A program made the position numbers and the translations under genes. Below, piece after piece: positions 1-7,343 of a stretch of DNA of 64,000 nucleotides (positions within the stretch are counted from its first letter, which is position 1; each line of letters opens with the position of its first letter). The DNA comes from Colidextribacter sp. OB.20 (lineage in GTDB: Bacteria > Bacillota > Clostridia > Oscillospirales > Oscillospiraceae), in the NCBI RefSeq assembly GCF_009911595.1, contig NZ_QWKG01000005.1:1-64000 (forward strand), given 5' to 3'. The notes below the pieces were generated by a model that had not been told where the DNA came from, ran no database searches, and saw nothing but the letters and a program-made list of their open reading frames with translations.

Positions 1-686
1 CGGCGCTCCAGCCCGGCCCGCTCGGCCTCCAGAGCGGCGGCCTGGCCGGCCACCTCCTCCAGCTCCGCCAGCCGCGCCCGGACCTGGGCCAGCTCCCCCT
101 CCAGCTTGGGAATCTCCCCCACGCTGCGGTTGACCTGCCGGCGGTTTTTCCACTCCTTCAGCCGCCCCATGGCCTGGGAGAAGGACACGTCCTCCTGTCC
201 GGAGGACACCAGAGCGGCGATGCGCCGCTCCAGCTCGGGGGCGGTGGTCAGGGACAGGTTTCCGTCCCCCAGAAAGGCGGAGCGGGCAAAAACCTCCGCC
301 CCCACCCCGGTGAGCAGCTCGCCGCAGCGGGCGGCGGTGAGGCCGGGCACCGGCTCCTGTGTGCCGGTGTAGACGGCGGAGAAGCTCCCAAAGGGGGTGT
401 TCCCCCGGGGGCCCCGTCGGACGGTGATGTCCCGGCCCTCAAATTCCAGGATGATCTCCCCCTCCATGGGGGCGCCCGACCAGGGCTGATAGCGGTTTTT
501 ATCCGCCAGATAGCCCTTTTTGTCCCGGTCCCGGGTGTCGATGCCATAGAGCATGGCCCGCCAGAAGGCGGCCCAGGTGGACTTGCCCCCCTCGTTGGGG
601 GCGTGGATCAGGTTGAGGCCGGGGCCGGGCTCCAGCCGGGCCCGCTCCAGCTTGCCAAAGGTGGCGGTCATGGCTTTGATTTTCAC
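1..686 (-). CDS. SbcC/YhaN-like AAA ATPase, N-terminal part (runs off the window edge)
   Basis: Partial gene; the reading frame stays open from a GTG at 686 down to base 1, about 228 residues. The N-terminus reads MKIKAMTATFGKLE, followed by a P-loop HAPNEGGKST at about residues 28-37, the Rad50/SbcC/YhaN arrangement. Residues from about 175 on are rich in Glu, Ala and Leu and look like the start of the long coiled coil. The family pairs with an SbcD-type nuclease to process DNA ends. The GTG start overlaps the stop of the upstream nuclease gene (GTGA), so the two are translationally coupled. The C-terminal ATPase half lies outside the window, so SbcC versus YhaN cannot be decided. Confidence 0.85.
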   Translation of the reverse strand, partial: MKIKAMTATFGKLERARLEPGPGLNLIHAPNEGGKSTWAAFWRAMLYGIDTRDRDKKGYLADKNRYQPWSGAPMEGEIILEFEGRDITVRRGPRGNTPFGSFSAVYTGTQEPVPGLTAARCGELLTGVGAEVFARSAFLGDGNLSLTTAPELERRIAALVSSGQEDVSFSQAMGRLKEWKNRRQVNRSVGEIPKLEGELAQVRARLAELEEVAGQAAALEAERAGLER

Positions 687-1762
687 GCGCCCGCCTCCTC
701 TCCGCTCTCCAGCGCGGCCAGCCCATACCGGGCGGCCAGCTGGAGCAGGGGGTCGTCAGGGTTTTCCTGGCACTTCTCCCACATGGCCCCCAGAAACAGC
801 CCCGTCAGGTTGTCCTCCTCCCGCCGGGCCCACAGGTCCCGGGGCAGGCGGGTGCGGTCGATGATGGCCAGGCCATAGAACTCCGGGGAGAGCATCTGCT
901 CCAGATTTGCCAGGTTGGGGGCCTCCCCCTCTCCGGTGAGAATGATCCGGCAGACGAGGTCGCTGGTCTTTCCGGGCAAAACCTCCAGGATGTTGGACAG
1001 CGCCCCCTCCGGCCCGGTAATATCCACTGTAAAAATTTCATACCGCACCTTCGCCAGAGGGACAAACCGGGCCTTGACCTGCCCCGGCTCCGCCTCCAAA
1101 TAGAGCACGCCCTTCTCCCCCAGCTCGTCAAAGCCCCTCCCCTCAGGACAGCCGGGGTAGGCCCAGAAGGTCTTTCCCTCTTTTTTCAGGCCGCTGGCCT
1201 GGTGGACATGGCCCAGGGCCAGATAGTCCAAACCGCTGGCCGCGATGTCCATGGGGGTGATGGGGCCGTAGCCCCCCGTCCCGTTCAGATCGCCGTGGAG
1301 GCAGGCGATGTGAAGCCTTCCGTCGTCGGAAACGGCCAGCCCCTCTAAGGGGCAGCACTCCTCATGGGCGTCAATGAAGGCCCGGCCCCACAGGGCGCAC
1401 CCGGGCAGATCCACCCGTTCCAGCTCCCGGGAGCGGAAAATATGTACGTTGTCCGGCCAGTCAAGGGCGGCCCAGACGGACCGCTCCGAATAGAAGTCGT
1501 GGTTGCCCGGGGAAATAAACACGGGGCAGGGGATGGAGGCCAGAGCGGCACGGAGGGCCTGGGCGGTCTCCCGGTAGACCCGCTCCGAGTCCAGCAGGTC
1601 CCCCGCCAGCAGCACCAGGTCGGCCCCCTTCTCCCGGGCCAGCTTGGCCAAGGCGTCCAGCAGCTCCCGCTGCTCCCCCCGGCGCCGGGCGGCCCGCTCC
1701 GGAGTCAGGCCGGAAAAGGGGCTGTCCAGATGGAAGTCGGCCCCGTGGATGATTTTCAGCAT
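683..1762 (-). CDS. SbcD/YhaO-like DNA repair metallophosphoesterase
   Basis: 359 residues. Calcineurin-like phosphoesterase motifs are visible in order: GADFHLDSPF near the start (D and H metal ligands), LLAGDLLDS, SPGNHDFYSE, CLHGDL and ALGHVHQ. This is the Mn-dependent nuclease subunit of SbcCD/Mre11-Rad50 or YhaO/YhaN type machines. An upstream in-frame GTG exists, but the ATG at 1762 is preceded by AAAGGGG at good spacing and starts MLKIIHGADFH, the family's normal N-terminus. It overlaps the downstream ATPase gene by 4 bases and lies behind ymdB in the same direction, so one operon is likely. Confidence 0.93.
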   Translation of the reverse strand: MLKIIHGADFHLDSPFSGLTPERAARRRGEQRELLDALAKLAREKGADLVLLAGDLLDSERVYRETAQALRAALASIPCPVFISPGNHDFYSERSVWAALDWPDNVHIFRSRELERVDLPGCALWGRAFIDAHEECCPLEGLAVSDDGRLHIACLHGDLNGTGGYGPITPMDIAASGLDYLALGHVHQASGLKKEGKTFWAYPGCPEGRGFDELGEKGVLYLEAEPGQVKARFVPLAKVRYEIFTVDITGPEGALSNILEVLPGKTSDLVCRIILTGEGEAPNLANLEQMLSPEFYGLAIIDRTRLPRDLWARREEDNLTGLFLGAMWEKCQENPDDPLLQLAARYGLAALESGEEAGA

Positions 1763-1783
1763 GGTGTTACCCCTTTGTCGTTT

Positions 1784-1830
1784 TGTAGGGGCGCACATTG
1801 TGCGCCCGCCGGTATGCGGCACGCCCGCAT
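1784..1830. repeat. Family A palindromic repeat, truncated copy
   Basis: Starts TGTAGGGGCGCA and folds back through TGCGCCCGCCGG; the second half of the element is degenerate. It matches the better copies at 10277-10351 and 32255-32326 and sits between ymdB and the sbcD-like gene. Confidence 0.6.
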
Positions 1831-2606
1831 TATTCCATAATATCCGTCCTCGTCACATTGACGCACTTCTTCTTATCCGTGTCGATGGTAAACAGGCAGG
1901 CGTTGAGCTTGCAGTTCCCCTCCGCCTCCTCATACCGCCGGGGCAGCCCCCCCAGAAACAGGTTCAGGGAGTTCTCCGGTTTGATGCCCAGCACCGAGCG
2001 GGCCGGCCCGGTCATCCCCAGGTCGGTGACAAAGCCGGTGCCCTGGGGGAGAATCTGGCAGTCTGACGTGGGCACATGGGTGTGCGTGCCCCAAACCGCC
2101 GCCGCCCGGCCGTCCAGGTGCCAGCCCATGGCCCCCTTCTCGCTGGTGGCCTCGGCGTGGAAATCCACCAGCGCCAGATCGTATTTCTCCCGGCTGAGCA
2201 GGAAATTCGCCGCCTTGAAGGGGCTGTCCAGGTTGGAGTTCAGGTCCACCCGGCCCATCAGGTTTAGGACCAGGATGTCCAGCCCTTGGCACTGGTAGAC
2301 CCCCGCCCCCCGGCCCGGGACCCGGCCGGCGTAGTTGGCAGGGCGGAGAATGCGCTCCTCCTTGTCCAGATAGGCCCCGATCTGGATGCGGTTCCAGGTG
2401 TGGTTGCCCAGGGTGATTACGTCCGCGCCGGCCTCCAGAATGCGCCGGGCCTGGGCGGGGGTGATGCCCACGCCGGAGGCGTTCTCCCCGTTGACCACAC
2501 AGAAATGGACCCCCAGCTTCTCCCGCAGGCCAGGCAGCCGCCGGGACAGAATGTCCTGGCCGCCCTCGCCCACTACGTCGCCTACCGCTAGCACGTTTAA
2601 CTGCAT
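1830..2606 (-). CDS. ymdB: YmdB-type metallophosphoesterase (2',3'-cyclic nucleotide phosphodiesterase)
   Basis: 258 residues. The N-terminus MQLNVLAVGDVVGEGGQ, then VNGENASGVGIT, GNHTWN, and later VDFHAEATSEK and GTHTHVPTSD are the conserved metal-ligand blocks of the TIGR00282/YmdB family. In Bacillus this enzyme hydrolyses cyclic nucleotides and influences biofilm and motility decisions. A TTG lies two codons upstream, but only the ATG at 2606 has proper spacing (about 8 bases) from GGAGGA. First gene of a probable ymdB-sbcD-sbcC operon with its own promoter at 2648-2676. Confidence 0.95.
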   Translation of the reverse strand: MQLNVLAVGDVVGEGGQDILSRRLPGLREKLGVHFCVVNGENASGVGITPAQARRILEAGADVITLGNHTWNRIQIGAYLDKEERILRPANYAGRVPGRGAGVYQCQGLDILVLNLMGRVDLNSNLDSPFKAANFLLSREKYDLALVDFHAEATSEKGAMGWHLDGRAAAVWGTHTHVPTSDCQILPQGTGFVTDLGMTGPARSVLGIKPENSLNLFLGGLPRRYEEAEGNCKLNACLFTIDTDKKKCVNVTRTDIME

Positions 2607-2647
2607 AACCAATCTCCTCCAGATACAGCCTATAAACTTACAGCCTA

Positions 2648-2676
2648 ATTATAATGCAAAATTGGAAAAACAGCAA
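2648..2676 (-). promoter_or_regulatory. Promoter of the ymdB operon
   Basis: On the minus strand TTGCTG, 17-base spacer, TATAAT, about 35 bases upstream of the ymdB ribosome binding site. Confidence 0.65.
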
Positions 2677-2724
2677 CAGGAAAAGCGTTAAACCCGCCCG
2701 GAATATAAAATCGCTCCGCCTCAC

Positions 2725-2752
2725 TTGACAAAGAGGGCTGTTTTGGTATAAT
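2725..2752 (+). promoter_or_regulatory. Strong promoter of the structured RNA
   Basis: TTGACA, 16-base spacer, TATAAT, both hexamers perfect. No ORF with a ribosome binding site follows; transcription should start near 2759. Confidence 0.8.
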
Positions 2753-2757
2753 GGACA

Positions 2758-3047
2758 CAGAAAGGGCGCCGTTACCAGCGGCTGGCCCTTATCGCTTCAA
2801 CTTAAACTAAGTTGACCGCTTGGGGGCTAGCCGAGCGGTCAACACGCTTTTGGGGCGGTGAGGAGCATTACTAAAACAGTAATGCCTGCACACACCACGA
2901 AACGCAGGACCTTCGTCCCGCGGCCGTTTCCCATCCGCACCACCTCCCCCATAATGGATTTCGCTATGAGGTACAAACGGTGGGCCAACCGCCAATATGT
3001 AACAGCGCTCTTTCAGTCCCCTCTGGCTGAGGGGCATTTTTATTTTA
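2758..3047 (+). ncRNA. Structured non-coding RNA of unrecognised family, about 290 nt
   Basis: Runs from a consensus promoter to a terminator hairpin (CCCCTC..GAGGGG plus TTTTTATTTT). Several strong stems are visible: AAGGGC..GCCCTT near 2761-2791, a 10-bp stem GTTGACCGCT/AGCGGTCAAC at about 2811-2843, GCATTACT/AGTAATGC at about 2868-2889, and a GGAC-CTTC-GTCC hairpin near 2908. No plus-strand ORF with a ribosome binding site is seen. The conserved marks of RNase P RNA, tmRNA and SRP RNA are absent. The loop segment TAGCCGAGCGG resembles a class II tRNA D-arm, but no tRNA T-arm or acceptor closes it. It could be raiA-motif RNA or another Clostridia class; I cannot identify it by eye. Confidence 0.7.
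3016..3047 (+). terminator. Terminator of the structured RNA
   Basis: CCCCTC-TGGCT-GAGGGG hairpin followed by TTTTTATTTT. Confidence 0.8.
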
Positions 3048-3086
3048 TCACAGCAGATCGTTTATTGTCAAATTCTGCCGTATGCC

Positions 3087-3305
3087 CTACCTTGGGTACG
3101 GCGACCTCTCTTTTGTCAGGCCCAGCAGATAATCCACACTGGTATGATACAACTCCGCCAGCTGAATCAGCGTTTCAGGGGTCATCGAGTTGACGCCCGT
3201 CTCATATGCGGAGTAGGTGCGGCGGTTAATGTTCAAATAATCTGCCACATACTGCTGGGTCCAGTCGTTATCTTCTCTCAAGCTGCGGATATTATAATAA
3301 ATCAC
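3087..3305 (-). CDS. Small XRE-family HTH regulator
   Basis: 72 residues when started at the GTG at 3305, which is preceded by GAGGTG at a 6-base spacing; longer ATG-started readings lack a ribosome binding site. The helix-turn-helix is WTQQYVADYLNINRRTYSAY, followed by ETLIQLAELYHTSVDYLLGL, the usual end of a Cro/CI-type DNA-binding domain. There is no extra sensor domain. It is divergent from another small HTH gene across a 90-base region with a 17-bp-arm dyad, so mutual or auto-repression is likely. Base composition is AT-richer than the neighbours, suggesting transfer. Confidence 0.85.
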   Translation of the reverse strand: MIYYNIRSLREDNDWTQQYVADYLNINRRTYSAYETGVNSMTPETLIQLAELYHTSVDYLLGLTKERSPYPR

Positions 3306-3330
3306 AGTATTCACCTCAGATTTATTATAA

Positions 3331-3374
3331 ATGCCAGGATTTATGCCATTGATTTTTGGCATAAATTCTGGCAT
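3331..3374. promoter_or_regulatory. Large dyad operator between divergent HTH genes
   Basis: Two 17-bp arms (3331-3347 and 3358-3374) are inverted copies with one mismatch, consensus ATGCCAGRATTTATGCC. The centre lies midway between the two start codons. Confidence 0.75.
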
Positions 3375-3395
3375 CATGATTTTGAGGTGGTAAAA

Positions 3396-3614
3396 ATGAC
3401 AGCTTTAGAGATGAAAGTGAACTTTTGTGAAAAAGTAGCCGAGCTTCAGGCAAGGAAAAATATCTCTCTTCAAGATCTGGCCCGCCGCAGCGGGCTTCCA
3501 CTGAAAATGCTGGAGGAGCTGGAGAAAGGGGTCATTCCCAAGGAAATGACGGTGGACAACGCTATTGACCTGGCGGGAACGTTTGGCTGTGAAATTCAGG
3601 AACTGTTCCGGTGA
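3396..3614 (+). CDS. Small HTH (Cro/CI-like) protein
   Basis: 72 residues. The ATG at 3396 follows GAGGTGG at good spacing. The sequence ISLQDLARRSGLPLKMLEEL is a plausible helix-turn-helix, then a short tail AIDLAGTFGCEIQELF typical of minimal XRE proteins. No catalytic or sensor domain. Divergently transcribed from the HTH gene ending at 3087; together they look like a two-repressor switch such as those of small mobile elements, but no integrase or other mobile gene is present. Function unknown. Confidence 0.75.
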   Translation: MTALEMKVNFCEKVAELQARKNISLQDLARRSGLPLKMLEELEKGVIPKEMTVDNAIDLAGTFGCEIQELFR

Positions 3615-3640
3615 AGCGGGAGCTTTCAGAGGAGCGTCAA

Positions 3641-3820
3641 AAGCCTCCTTTGGAAAGGAGGTGCCCCCGAAGGGGGCGGAGGATTGCGTTTTGCGAAGCA
3701 AAACATACGAAGTAAACAAGATTTTGCAAGACTATGTTTATTTCATACATTTTGCCTGCGGCAAAATACAATCCTCAGTCAGCCTTCGGCTGACAGCTCC
3801 TTTCAAAAGGAGCCTTGCCC
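3641..3820. repeat. Family C long palindromic repeat
   Basis: Left end CCTCCTTTGGAAAGGAGG then GGAGGATTG; right end CAATCCTCAGTCAGCC, a small TTCGG hairpin, TGACAGCTCC and an AAGGAGC return. The whole 180 bp can fold back on itself. A related copy is at 6118-6253 and a fragment at 61553-61595. Confidence 0.7.
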
Positions 3821-3833
3821 CGCGGGGGAAGGC

Positions 3834-3862
3834 AAAAGCGGGGCGGCCGAAGCCGTCCCGCT
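3834..3862 (-). terminator. Terminator of pnp
   Basis: On the minus strand GCGGGACGGC-TTCG-GCCGCCCCGC followed by TTTT, 13 bases past the pnp stop. Confidence 0.85.
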
Positions 3863-3874
3863 GAAAATACAGAT

Positions 3875-6025
3875 TTACTTGATGGGCAGACCGGCCTCTT
3901 TTTTGGCCTTGATCTCCCGGAGGGCGTCCTTATAGGACAGGTTGACCCGGCCCTTCTCGTCGATCTCGGTGACCTTGACCCAGATCATGTCGCCGATGTT
4001 GACCACGTCCTCCACCTTCTCCACCCGGTGCTCAGCCAGCTTGGAGATGTGGACCATGCCGTCCTTGCCGGGGGCCAGCTCCACAAAGGCGCCGAACTGG
4101 AGGATACGCACCACCTTGCCGTAGTACAGCTCGCCCACCTGGGGCACAAACACGATGGTCTCGATCATCTTCTTGGCGGTCTCGCAGGAGGCGGCGTCGG
4201 GGGAGGCGATGTGGATGGTGCCGTCGTCCTCAATGTCGATCTGAGCGCCCGACTCGGCGGTAATCTTCTGGATGACGGAGCCGCCCTTGCCGATGACCTC
4301 GCGAATCTTGTCCGGGTCGATCTTCACGGTGATCATCTTGGGGGCGTACTTGCTCACCTCGTCCCGGGGGGCGGAGATGCAGGGGAGCATGACCTCGTCC
4401 AGGATGGCGAACCGGGCGTCGCGGGTGATGTCCAGGGCCTCCTTGATGATCTCGTGGGTGAGACCGTCGTTTTTCAGGTCCATCTGGATGGCGGTGATGC
4501 CCGACTTGGTGCCCGCCACCTTGAAGTCCATCTCGCCGTGGAAGTCCTCCACGCCCTGGATGTCGATGAAGGTGGTGAAGCCGCCGTTGTCGTCCTGAAT
4601 CAGGCCGCAGGAGATGCCAGCCACCGGGGCCTTGATGGGCACGCCGGCGTCCATGAGAGCCAGGGTGGAGCCGCAGATGGAGCCCTGAGAGGTGGAGCCG
4701 TTGGAGCTGAGCACCTCAGAGACCACCCGGATGGCGTAGGGGAACTCCTCCACAGAGGGGAGCACGGGAACCAGAGCCCGCTCGGCCAGGAAGCCGTGGC
4801 CGTACTCCCGGCGGTTGGTGGACCGGGGAGCCCGGGCCTCGCCCACGGAGTAGGGGGGGAAGTTGTAGTGGTGCATATACCGCTTCTCGGTCTCCTCCCA
4901 GATGGTGTCCAGCTTCTGGGAGGCGGCCAGGGTGTTCAGGGTGCACACGGAGAGCACTTGGGTCTGGCCGCGGGTGAACAGGCCGGAGCCGTGGACCCGG
5001 GGCAGCATCCCCACCTCGGCGGCCAGGGGACGAATCTCATTCTGGGCCCGGCCGTCCACACGGTGGCCCTCCAGCAGCCATGCCTTGACAATCTTCTTCT
5101 GGAACTTGTAGGTGAACTCCTCCAGGTACTGGTCCATATCCGGATACTCCTCCAGATACTTCTCGTGCCAGTGCTCGATCATCTCGTTCCAGCGCTGCTC
5201 CCGGACGGTCTTGTCGTCGGTGTCCATGGCAGCCTTGGCCTCGTCCATGAAATTGGCAACGATGTCGTCAAAGAGCTCCTGGTTGAACTGGGCGTGGTCA
5301 TACTCCATCTTGGGCTTGCCGATCTCCCGGACAATCTGGTCGATGAAGTCAATCTGCTTGCGGATCTCCTCGTGGGCCTTGACGATGCCGGCGTACATGA
5401 TCTCGTCGGGGATCTCGTCGGCCCCGGCCTCGATCATCACCACCTTCTCCCGGGTGGCGGCCACGGTCACGTCCATACGGCTGGTCCTGCGCTGCTCCTG
5501 GGTGGGGTTGAGGACGATCTGCCCGTCGCAGAAGCCCACCTCCAGGCAGCCGATGGGGCCGGCGAAGGGAATTTCACTATAGCTCACGCAGGCGGAGGCG
5601 CCGATCATGGCGGCCACCTCGGGGGAGCAGTCGTAGTCCACACTCATGACGGTGCACTGGATGCACACGTCGTTGCGGAAGTCGTAGGGGAACAGGGGGC
5701 GCATGGGCCGGTCGATGAGGCGGCTGGCCAGCACGGCGGGCAGAGAGGGCCGGCCCTCCCGGCGCATGAAGGAGCCGGGAATCCGGCCCACAGCGTAGAG
5801 CTTCTCCTCAAACTCCACAGACAGGGGGAAGAAGTCGATGCCGTCCCGGGGACGGGGGGAGACGGTGGCGGCCACCATCACGGTGGTCTCGCCGTACTTC
5901 ACCAGGGCGGAGGCGGAGGCCAGCTCAGCCACCTTGCCCACCTCGATGGTCAGAGGCCGGCCGCACAGGTCCATGGTCCAGCTCTTGTACTTGGGGAACT
6001 GTTTGTGCTTGATAATCGTTGACAT
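3875..6025 (-). CDS. pnp: Polyribonucleotide nucleotidyltransferase (PNPase)
   Basis: 716 residues, normal length. Phosphorolytic 3'-to-5' exoribonuclease of RNA turnover. Visible domains: two RNase PH-like folds (about 12-145 and 330-475), the all-alpha linker between them, a KH domain with DKIREVIGKGGSVIQKIT (about 560-620) and a C-terminal S1 domain (GELYYGKVVRILQFGAFVEL onward). The phosphate-site region SNGSTSQGSICG is present. The chosen ATG at 6025 follows AAGGAG and gives MSTIIKHKQFPKYKSW; a longer reading runs into a repeat. It lies downstream of rpsO, the classical rpsO-pnp pairing, but here a 136-bp palindromic repeat separates the two. Confidence 0.98.
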   Translation of the reverse strand: MSTIIKHKQFPKYKSWTMDLCGRPLTIEVGKVAELASASALVKYGETTVMVAATVSPRPRDGIDFFPLSVEFEEKLYAVGRIPGSFMRREGRPSLPAVLASRLIDRPMRPLFPYDFRNDVCIQCTVMSVDYDCSPEVAAMIGASACVSYSEIPFAGPIGCLEVGFCDGQIVLNPTQEQRRTSRMDVTVAATREKVVMIEAGADEIPDEIMYAGIVKAHEEIRKQIDFIDQIVREIGKPKMEYDHAQFNQELFDDIVANFMDEAKAAMDTDDKTVREQRWNEMIEHWHEKYLEEYPDMDQYLEEFTYKFQKKIVKAWLLEGHRVDGRAQNEIRPLAAEVGMLPRVHGSGLFTRGQTQVLSVCTLNTLAASQKLDTIWEETEKRYMHHYNFPPYSVGEARAPRSTNRREYGHGFLAERALVPVLPSVEEFPYAIRVVSEVLSSNGSTSQGSICGSTLALMDAGVPIKAPVAGISCGLIQDDNGGFTTFIDIQGVEDFHGEMDFKVAGTKSGITAIQMDLKNDGLTHEIIKEALDITRDARFAILDEVMLPCISAPRDEVSKYAPKMITVKIDPDKIREVIGKGGSVIQKITAESGAQIDIEDDGTIHIASPDAASCETAKKMIETIVFVPQVGELYYGKVVRILQFGAFVELAPGKDGMVHISKLAEHRVEKVEDVVNIGDMIWVKVTEIDEKGRVNLSYKDALREIKAKKEAGLPIK

Positions 6026-6117
6026 GTCGATTCTCCTTTTCGTTTGGTGTCCCCGGAGGTTTGTCTGCCCTTTAGCACTTGAATACGGGTTTGGGAACCT
6101 TCCTCCCGCCGCAGCGA

Positions 6118-6253
6118 AAGCCTCCCTTCGCAAAGGGAGGTGGCATTTACGAAGCAAATGGCGGAGGGTTTCTCCTATCGGGACGAATCTGTTTTCGGGA
6201 GAACCCCCCAGTCAGCTTCGCTGACAGCCCCCTTCGCGAAGGGGGCCTTTTTG
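6118..6253. repeat. Family C palindromic repeat between rpsO and pnp
   Basis: Begins GCCTCCCTTCGCAAAGGGAG and ends with GTCAGCTTCGCTGAC and a CCCCCTTCGCGAAGGGGG hairpin plus TTTTT (plus sense). Same plan as 3641-3820. The remaining 100 bases of this gap hold only the hairpin at 6317-6347. Confidence 0.7.
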
Positions 6254-6316
6254 TGCTCTCCAATCCCATATTCAACTGCTAAAAGACCAGAAAAAACGCC
6301 GGGGGTATATGCGAAC

Positions 6317-6347
6317 ATAGGGCGGAGCGCAAAAACGCCCGCCCTAT
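6317..6347 (-). terminator. Hairpin after rpsO
   Basis: ATAGGGCGG/CCGCCCTAT stem just past the rpsO stop. No long U-run follows, so it may be a processing or stabilising hairpin in an rpsO-pnp transcript rather than a full terminator. Confidence 0.45.
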
Positions 6348-6358
6348 ATTTCACAATC

Positions 6359-6625
6359 TTACTTACGGATGCCCAGCTTGGCAATAATCGCGCGGTAGCG
6401 CTCGATGTCCTTGGCCATCAGGTAATCCAGCAGCTTGCGGCGCTTACCGATCATCTTGTACAGGCCGCGGCGGCTGTGGTTGTCGTGGATGTGCACCTTC
6501 AGGTGCTCGGTGAGCTCGTTGATGCGGGCGGTGAGAATGGCAATCTGGACCTCGGGAGAGCCGGTGTCGTTCTCGTGGGTGCGGTTGGCCTCAATGACGG
6601 CCGTCTTTTCGTCCTTGCGGATCAT
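6359..6625 (-). CDS. rpsO: 30S ribosomal protein S15
   Basis: 88 residues, exact family length. [20 protein letters not shown], then [21 protein letters not shown] and [20 protein letters not shown] are standard S15 blocks that contact 16S rRNA helices and S6/S18. The ATG at 6625 has AAGGTGG 8 bases upstream; the GTG inside that Shine-Dalgarno is rejected. The 130-base leader between the promoter and the start contains GC-rich stems and could carry S15 autoregulation, as in other bacteria, but I cannot recognise a specific fold. Confidence 0.98.
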   Translation of the reverse strand: MIRKDEKTAVIEANRTHENDTGSPEVQIAILTARINELTEHLKVHIHDNHSRRGLYKMIGKRRKLLDYLMAKDIERYRAIIAKLGIRK

Positions 6626-6751
6626 GGAAAATTCCACCTTTCAAAATGTTCTGTCCAAGGGCCGGGCAGCGGGCGGGTGAGTCCCCGCGCACCTGCGCGG
6701 GCAGTGTCCCAGCAGCCAAGCAGTGGACGGCGCACATTCTCGTGCCCGGAT

Positions 6752-6780
6752 AATATATCATAGTTTTTTCCGGATGTAAA
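6752..6780 (-). promoter_or_regulatory. Promoter of rpsO(-pnp)
   Basis: Minus strand TTTACA, 17-base spacer, TATATT, followed by a roughly 125-base leader before the rpsO start. Confidence 0.7.
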
Positions 6781-6810
6781 GAAAAAAGTCCGGAATTTCA
6801 AGAAAAATTT

Positions 6811-7014
6811 TTAGCTTTTCTCTTTTGGTTCTTTCCTGGCGGGAAAGGGGATCAAATTTGTGAATGGAACTTCTTCCGCCATTGAAAGCTGAAGCTCCTC
6901 TAACTCTTTCATAGCTTCTTCCGCAAGCACACATATCGTATCCAGGCAAGCAAAAGTTTTACAATATAACTCATAATATTGCTGTGCGCTCAGCATGTGT
7001 TCTTCATGTTCCAT
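6811..7014 (-). CDS. Small protein of unknown function divergent from RHH genes
   Basis: 67 residues from the ATG at 7014, which follows GGAGG at good spacing; longer readings are rejected. The sequence is MEHEEHMLSAQQYYELYCKT, then an acidic helical stretch, with no motif I recognise. The last residues PFPARKEPKEKS are encoded by a stretch resembling the family B palindromic repeat (GGAAAGAACCAAAAGAG), so the C-terminus may have been remodelled by a repeat. It is divergent from an RHH gene over a shared inverted repeat, suggesting co-regulation and possibly a toxin-antitoxin-like partnership. That partnership is inference only. Confidence 0.6.
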   Translation of the reverse strand: MEHEEHMLSAQQYYELYCKTFACLDTICVLAEEAMKELEELQLSMAEEVPFTNLIPFPARKEPKEKS

Positions 7015-7053
7015 AAGGACCCTCCATTTATGCATAACGATTATTTTCGACAA

Positions 7054-7122
7054 TCATATAATATCAAAGACACGGAAAGACTGTCAAGCGTTTTGATTTT
7101 CTTTGATATACAATGATTGTCA
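7054..7122. promoter_or_regulatory. Inverted-repeat operator between divergent small genes
   Basis: Arms GACAATCAT..TATCAAAG at 7054-7074 and its inverse CTTTGATA..ATGATTGTC at 7102-7122. The arms contain TATAAT-like and TTGACA-like pieces, so the two promoters probably overlap the site. The RHH proteins encoded downstream are likely binders. Confidence 0.6.
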
Positions 7123-7136
7123 AAGGGGGCGTTTGC

Positions 7137-7292
7137 GTGGATAAGACCCAAACACAAATCAGCTTTCGCGTAACGAATGAGTTTAAGGAACGGCTGGAGG
7201 TGCAGGCGGAGAAAGAGCGCCGCAGTGTGGCCGGTATGGTCCGCATTGTGATGGAGGATTACCTTGCCGAAAAGGAGAAGGAAACAAAATAA
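7137..7292 (+). CDS. Ribbon-helix-helix (Arc/CopG-like) protein 1
   Basis: 51 residues from a GTG at 7137 preceded by AAGGGGG. The beta strand TQTQISFRVT, helix NEFKERLEVQAEKERRS and helix VAGMVRIVMEDYLAEK fit the RHH DNA-binding fold of antitoxins and plasmid repressors. It is a paralogue of the next gene. Its start is about 15 bases from the inverted repeat at 7054-7122, as expected for an autorepressor. No toxin gene follows. Confidence 0.8.
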   Translation: MDKTQTQISFRVTNEFKERLEVQAEKERRSVAGMVRIVMEDYLAEKEKETK

Positions 7293-7322
7293 TTGGACAA
7301 ACAGCTCGCCCGGCGTTATAAT
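7293..7322 (+). promoter_or_regulatory. Promoter of the second RHH gene
   Basis: TTGGAC, 18-base spacer, TATAAT, immediately after the stop of the first RHH gene. Confidence 0.6.
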
Positions 7323-7343
7323 GAGGCAAAAGGGGGAACCACT

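Noticed and set aside
2820-2900. tRNA-like segment (TAGCCGAGCGGTCAA resembles a class II D-arm)
   Set aside because: No T-arm, anticodon stem or acceptor closure follows; the segment forms a simple hairpin instead.
2807-3037. Minus-strand ORF of 76 codons across the structured RNA
   Set aside because: No ribosome binding site, odd composition, and it lies antisense to a promoter-to-terminator RNA unit.
3815-6022. 735-codon plus-strand ORF opposite pnp
   Set aside because: Shadow of pnp in a GC-rich genome; composition (Gly, His, Leu, Val repeats) is that of antisense reading.
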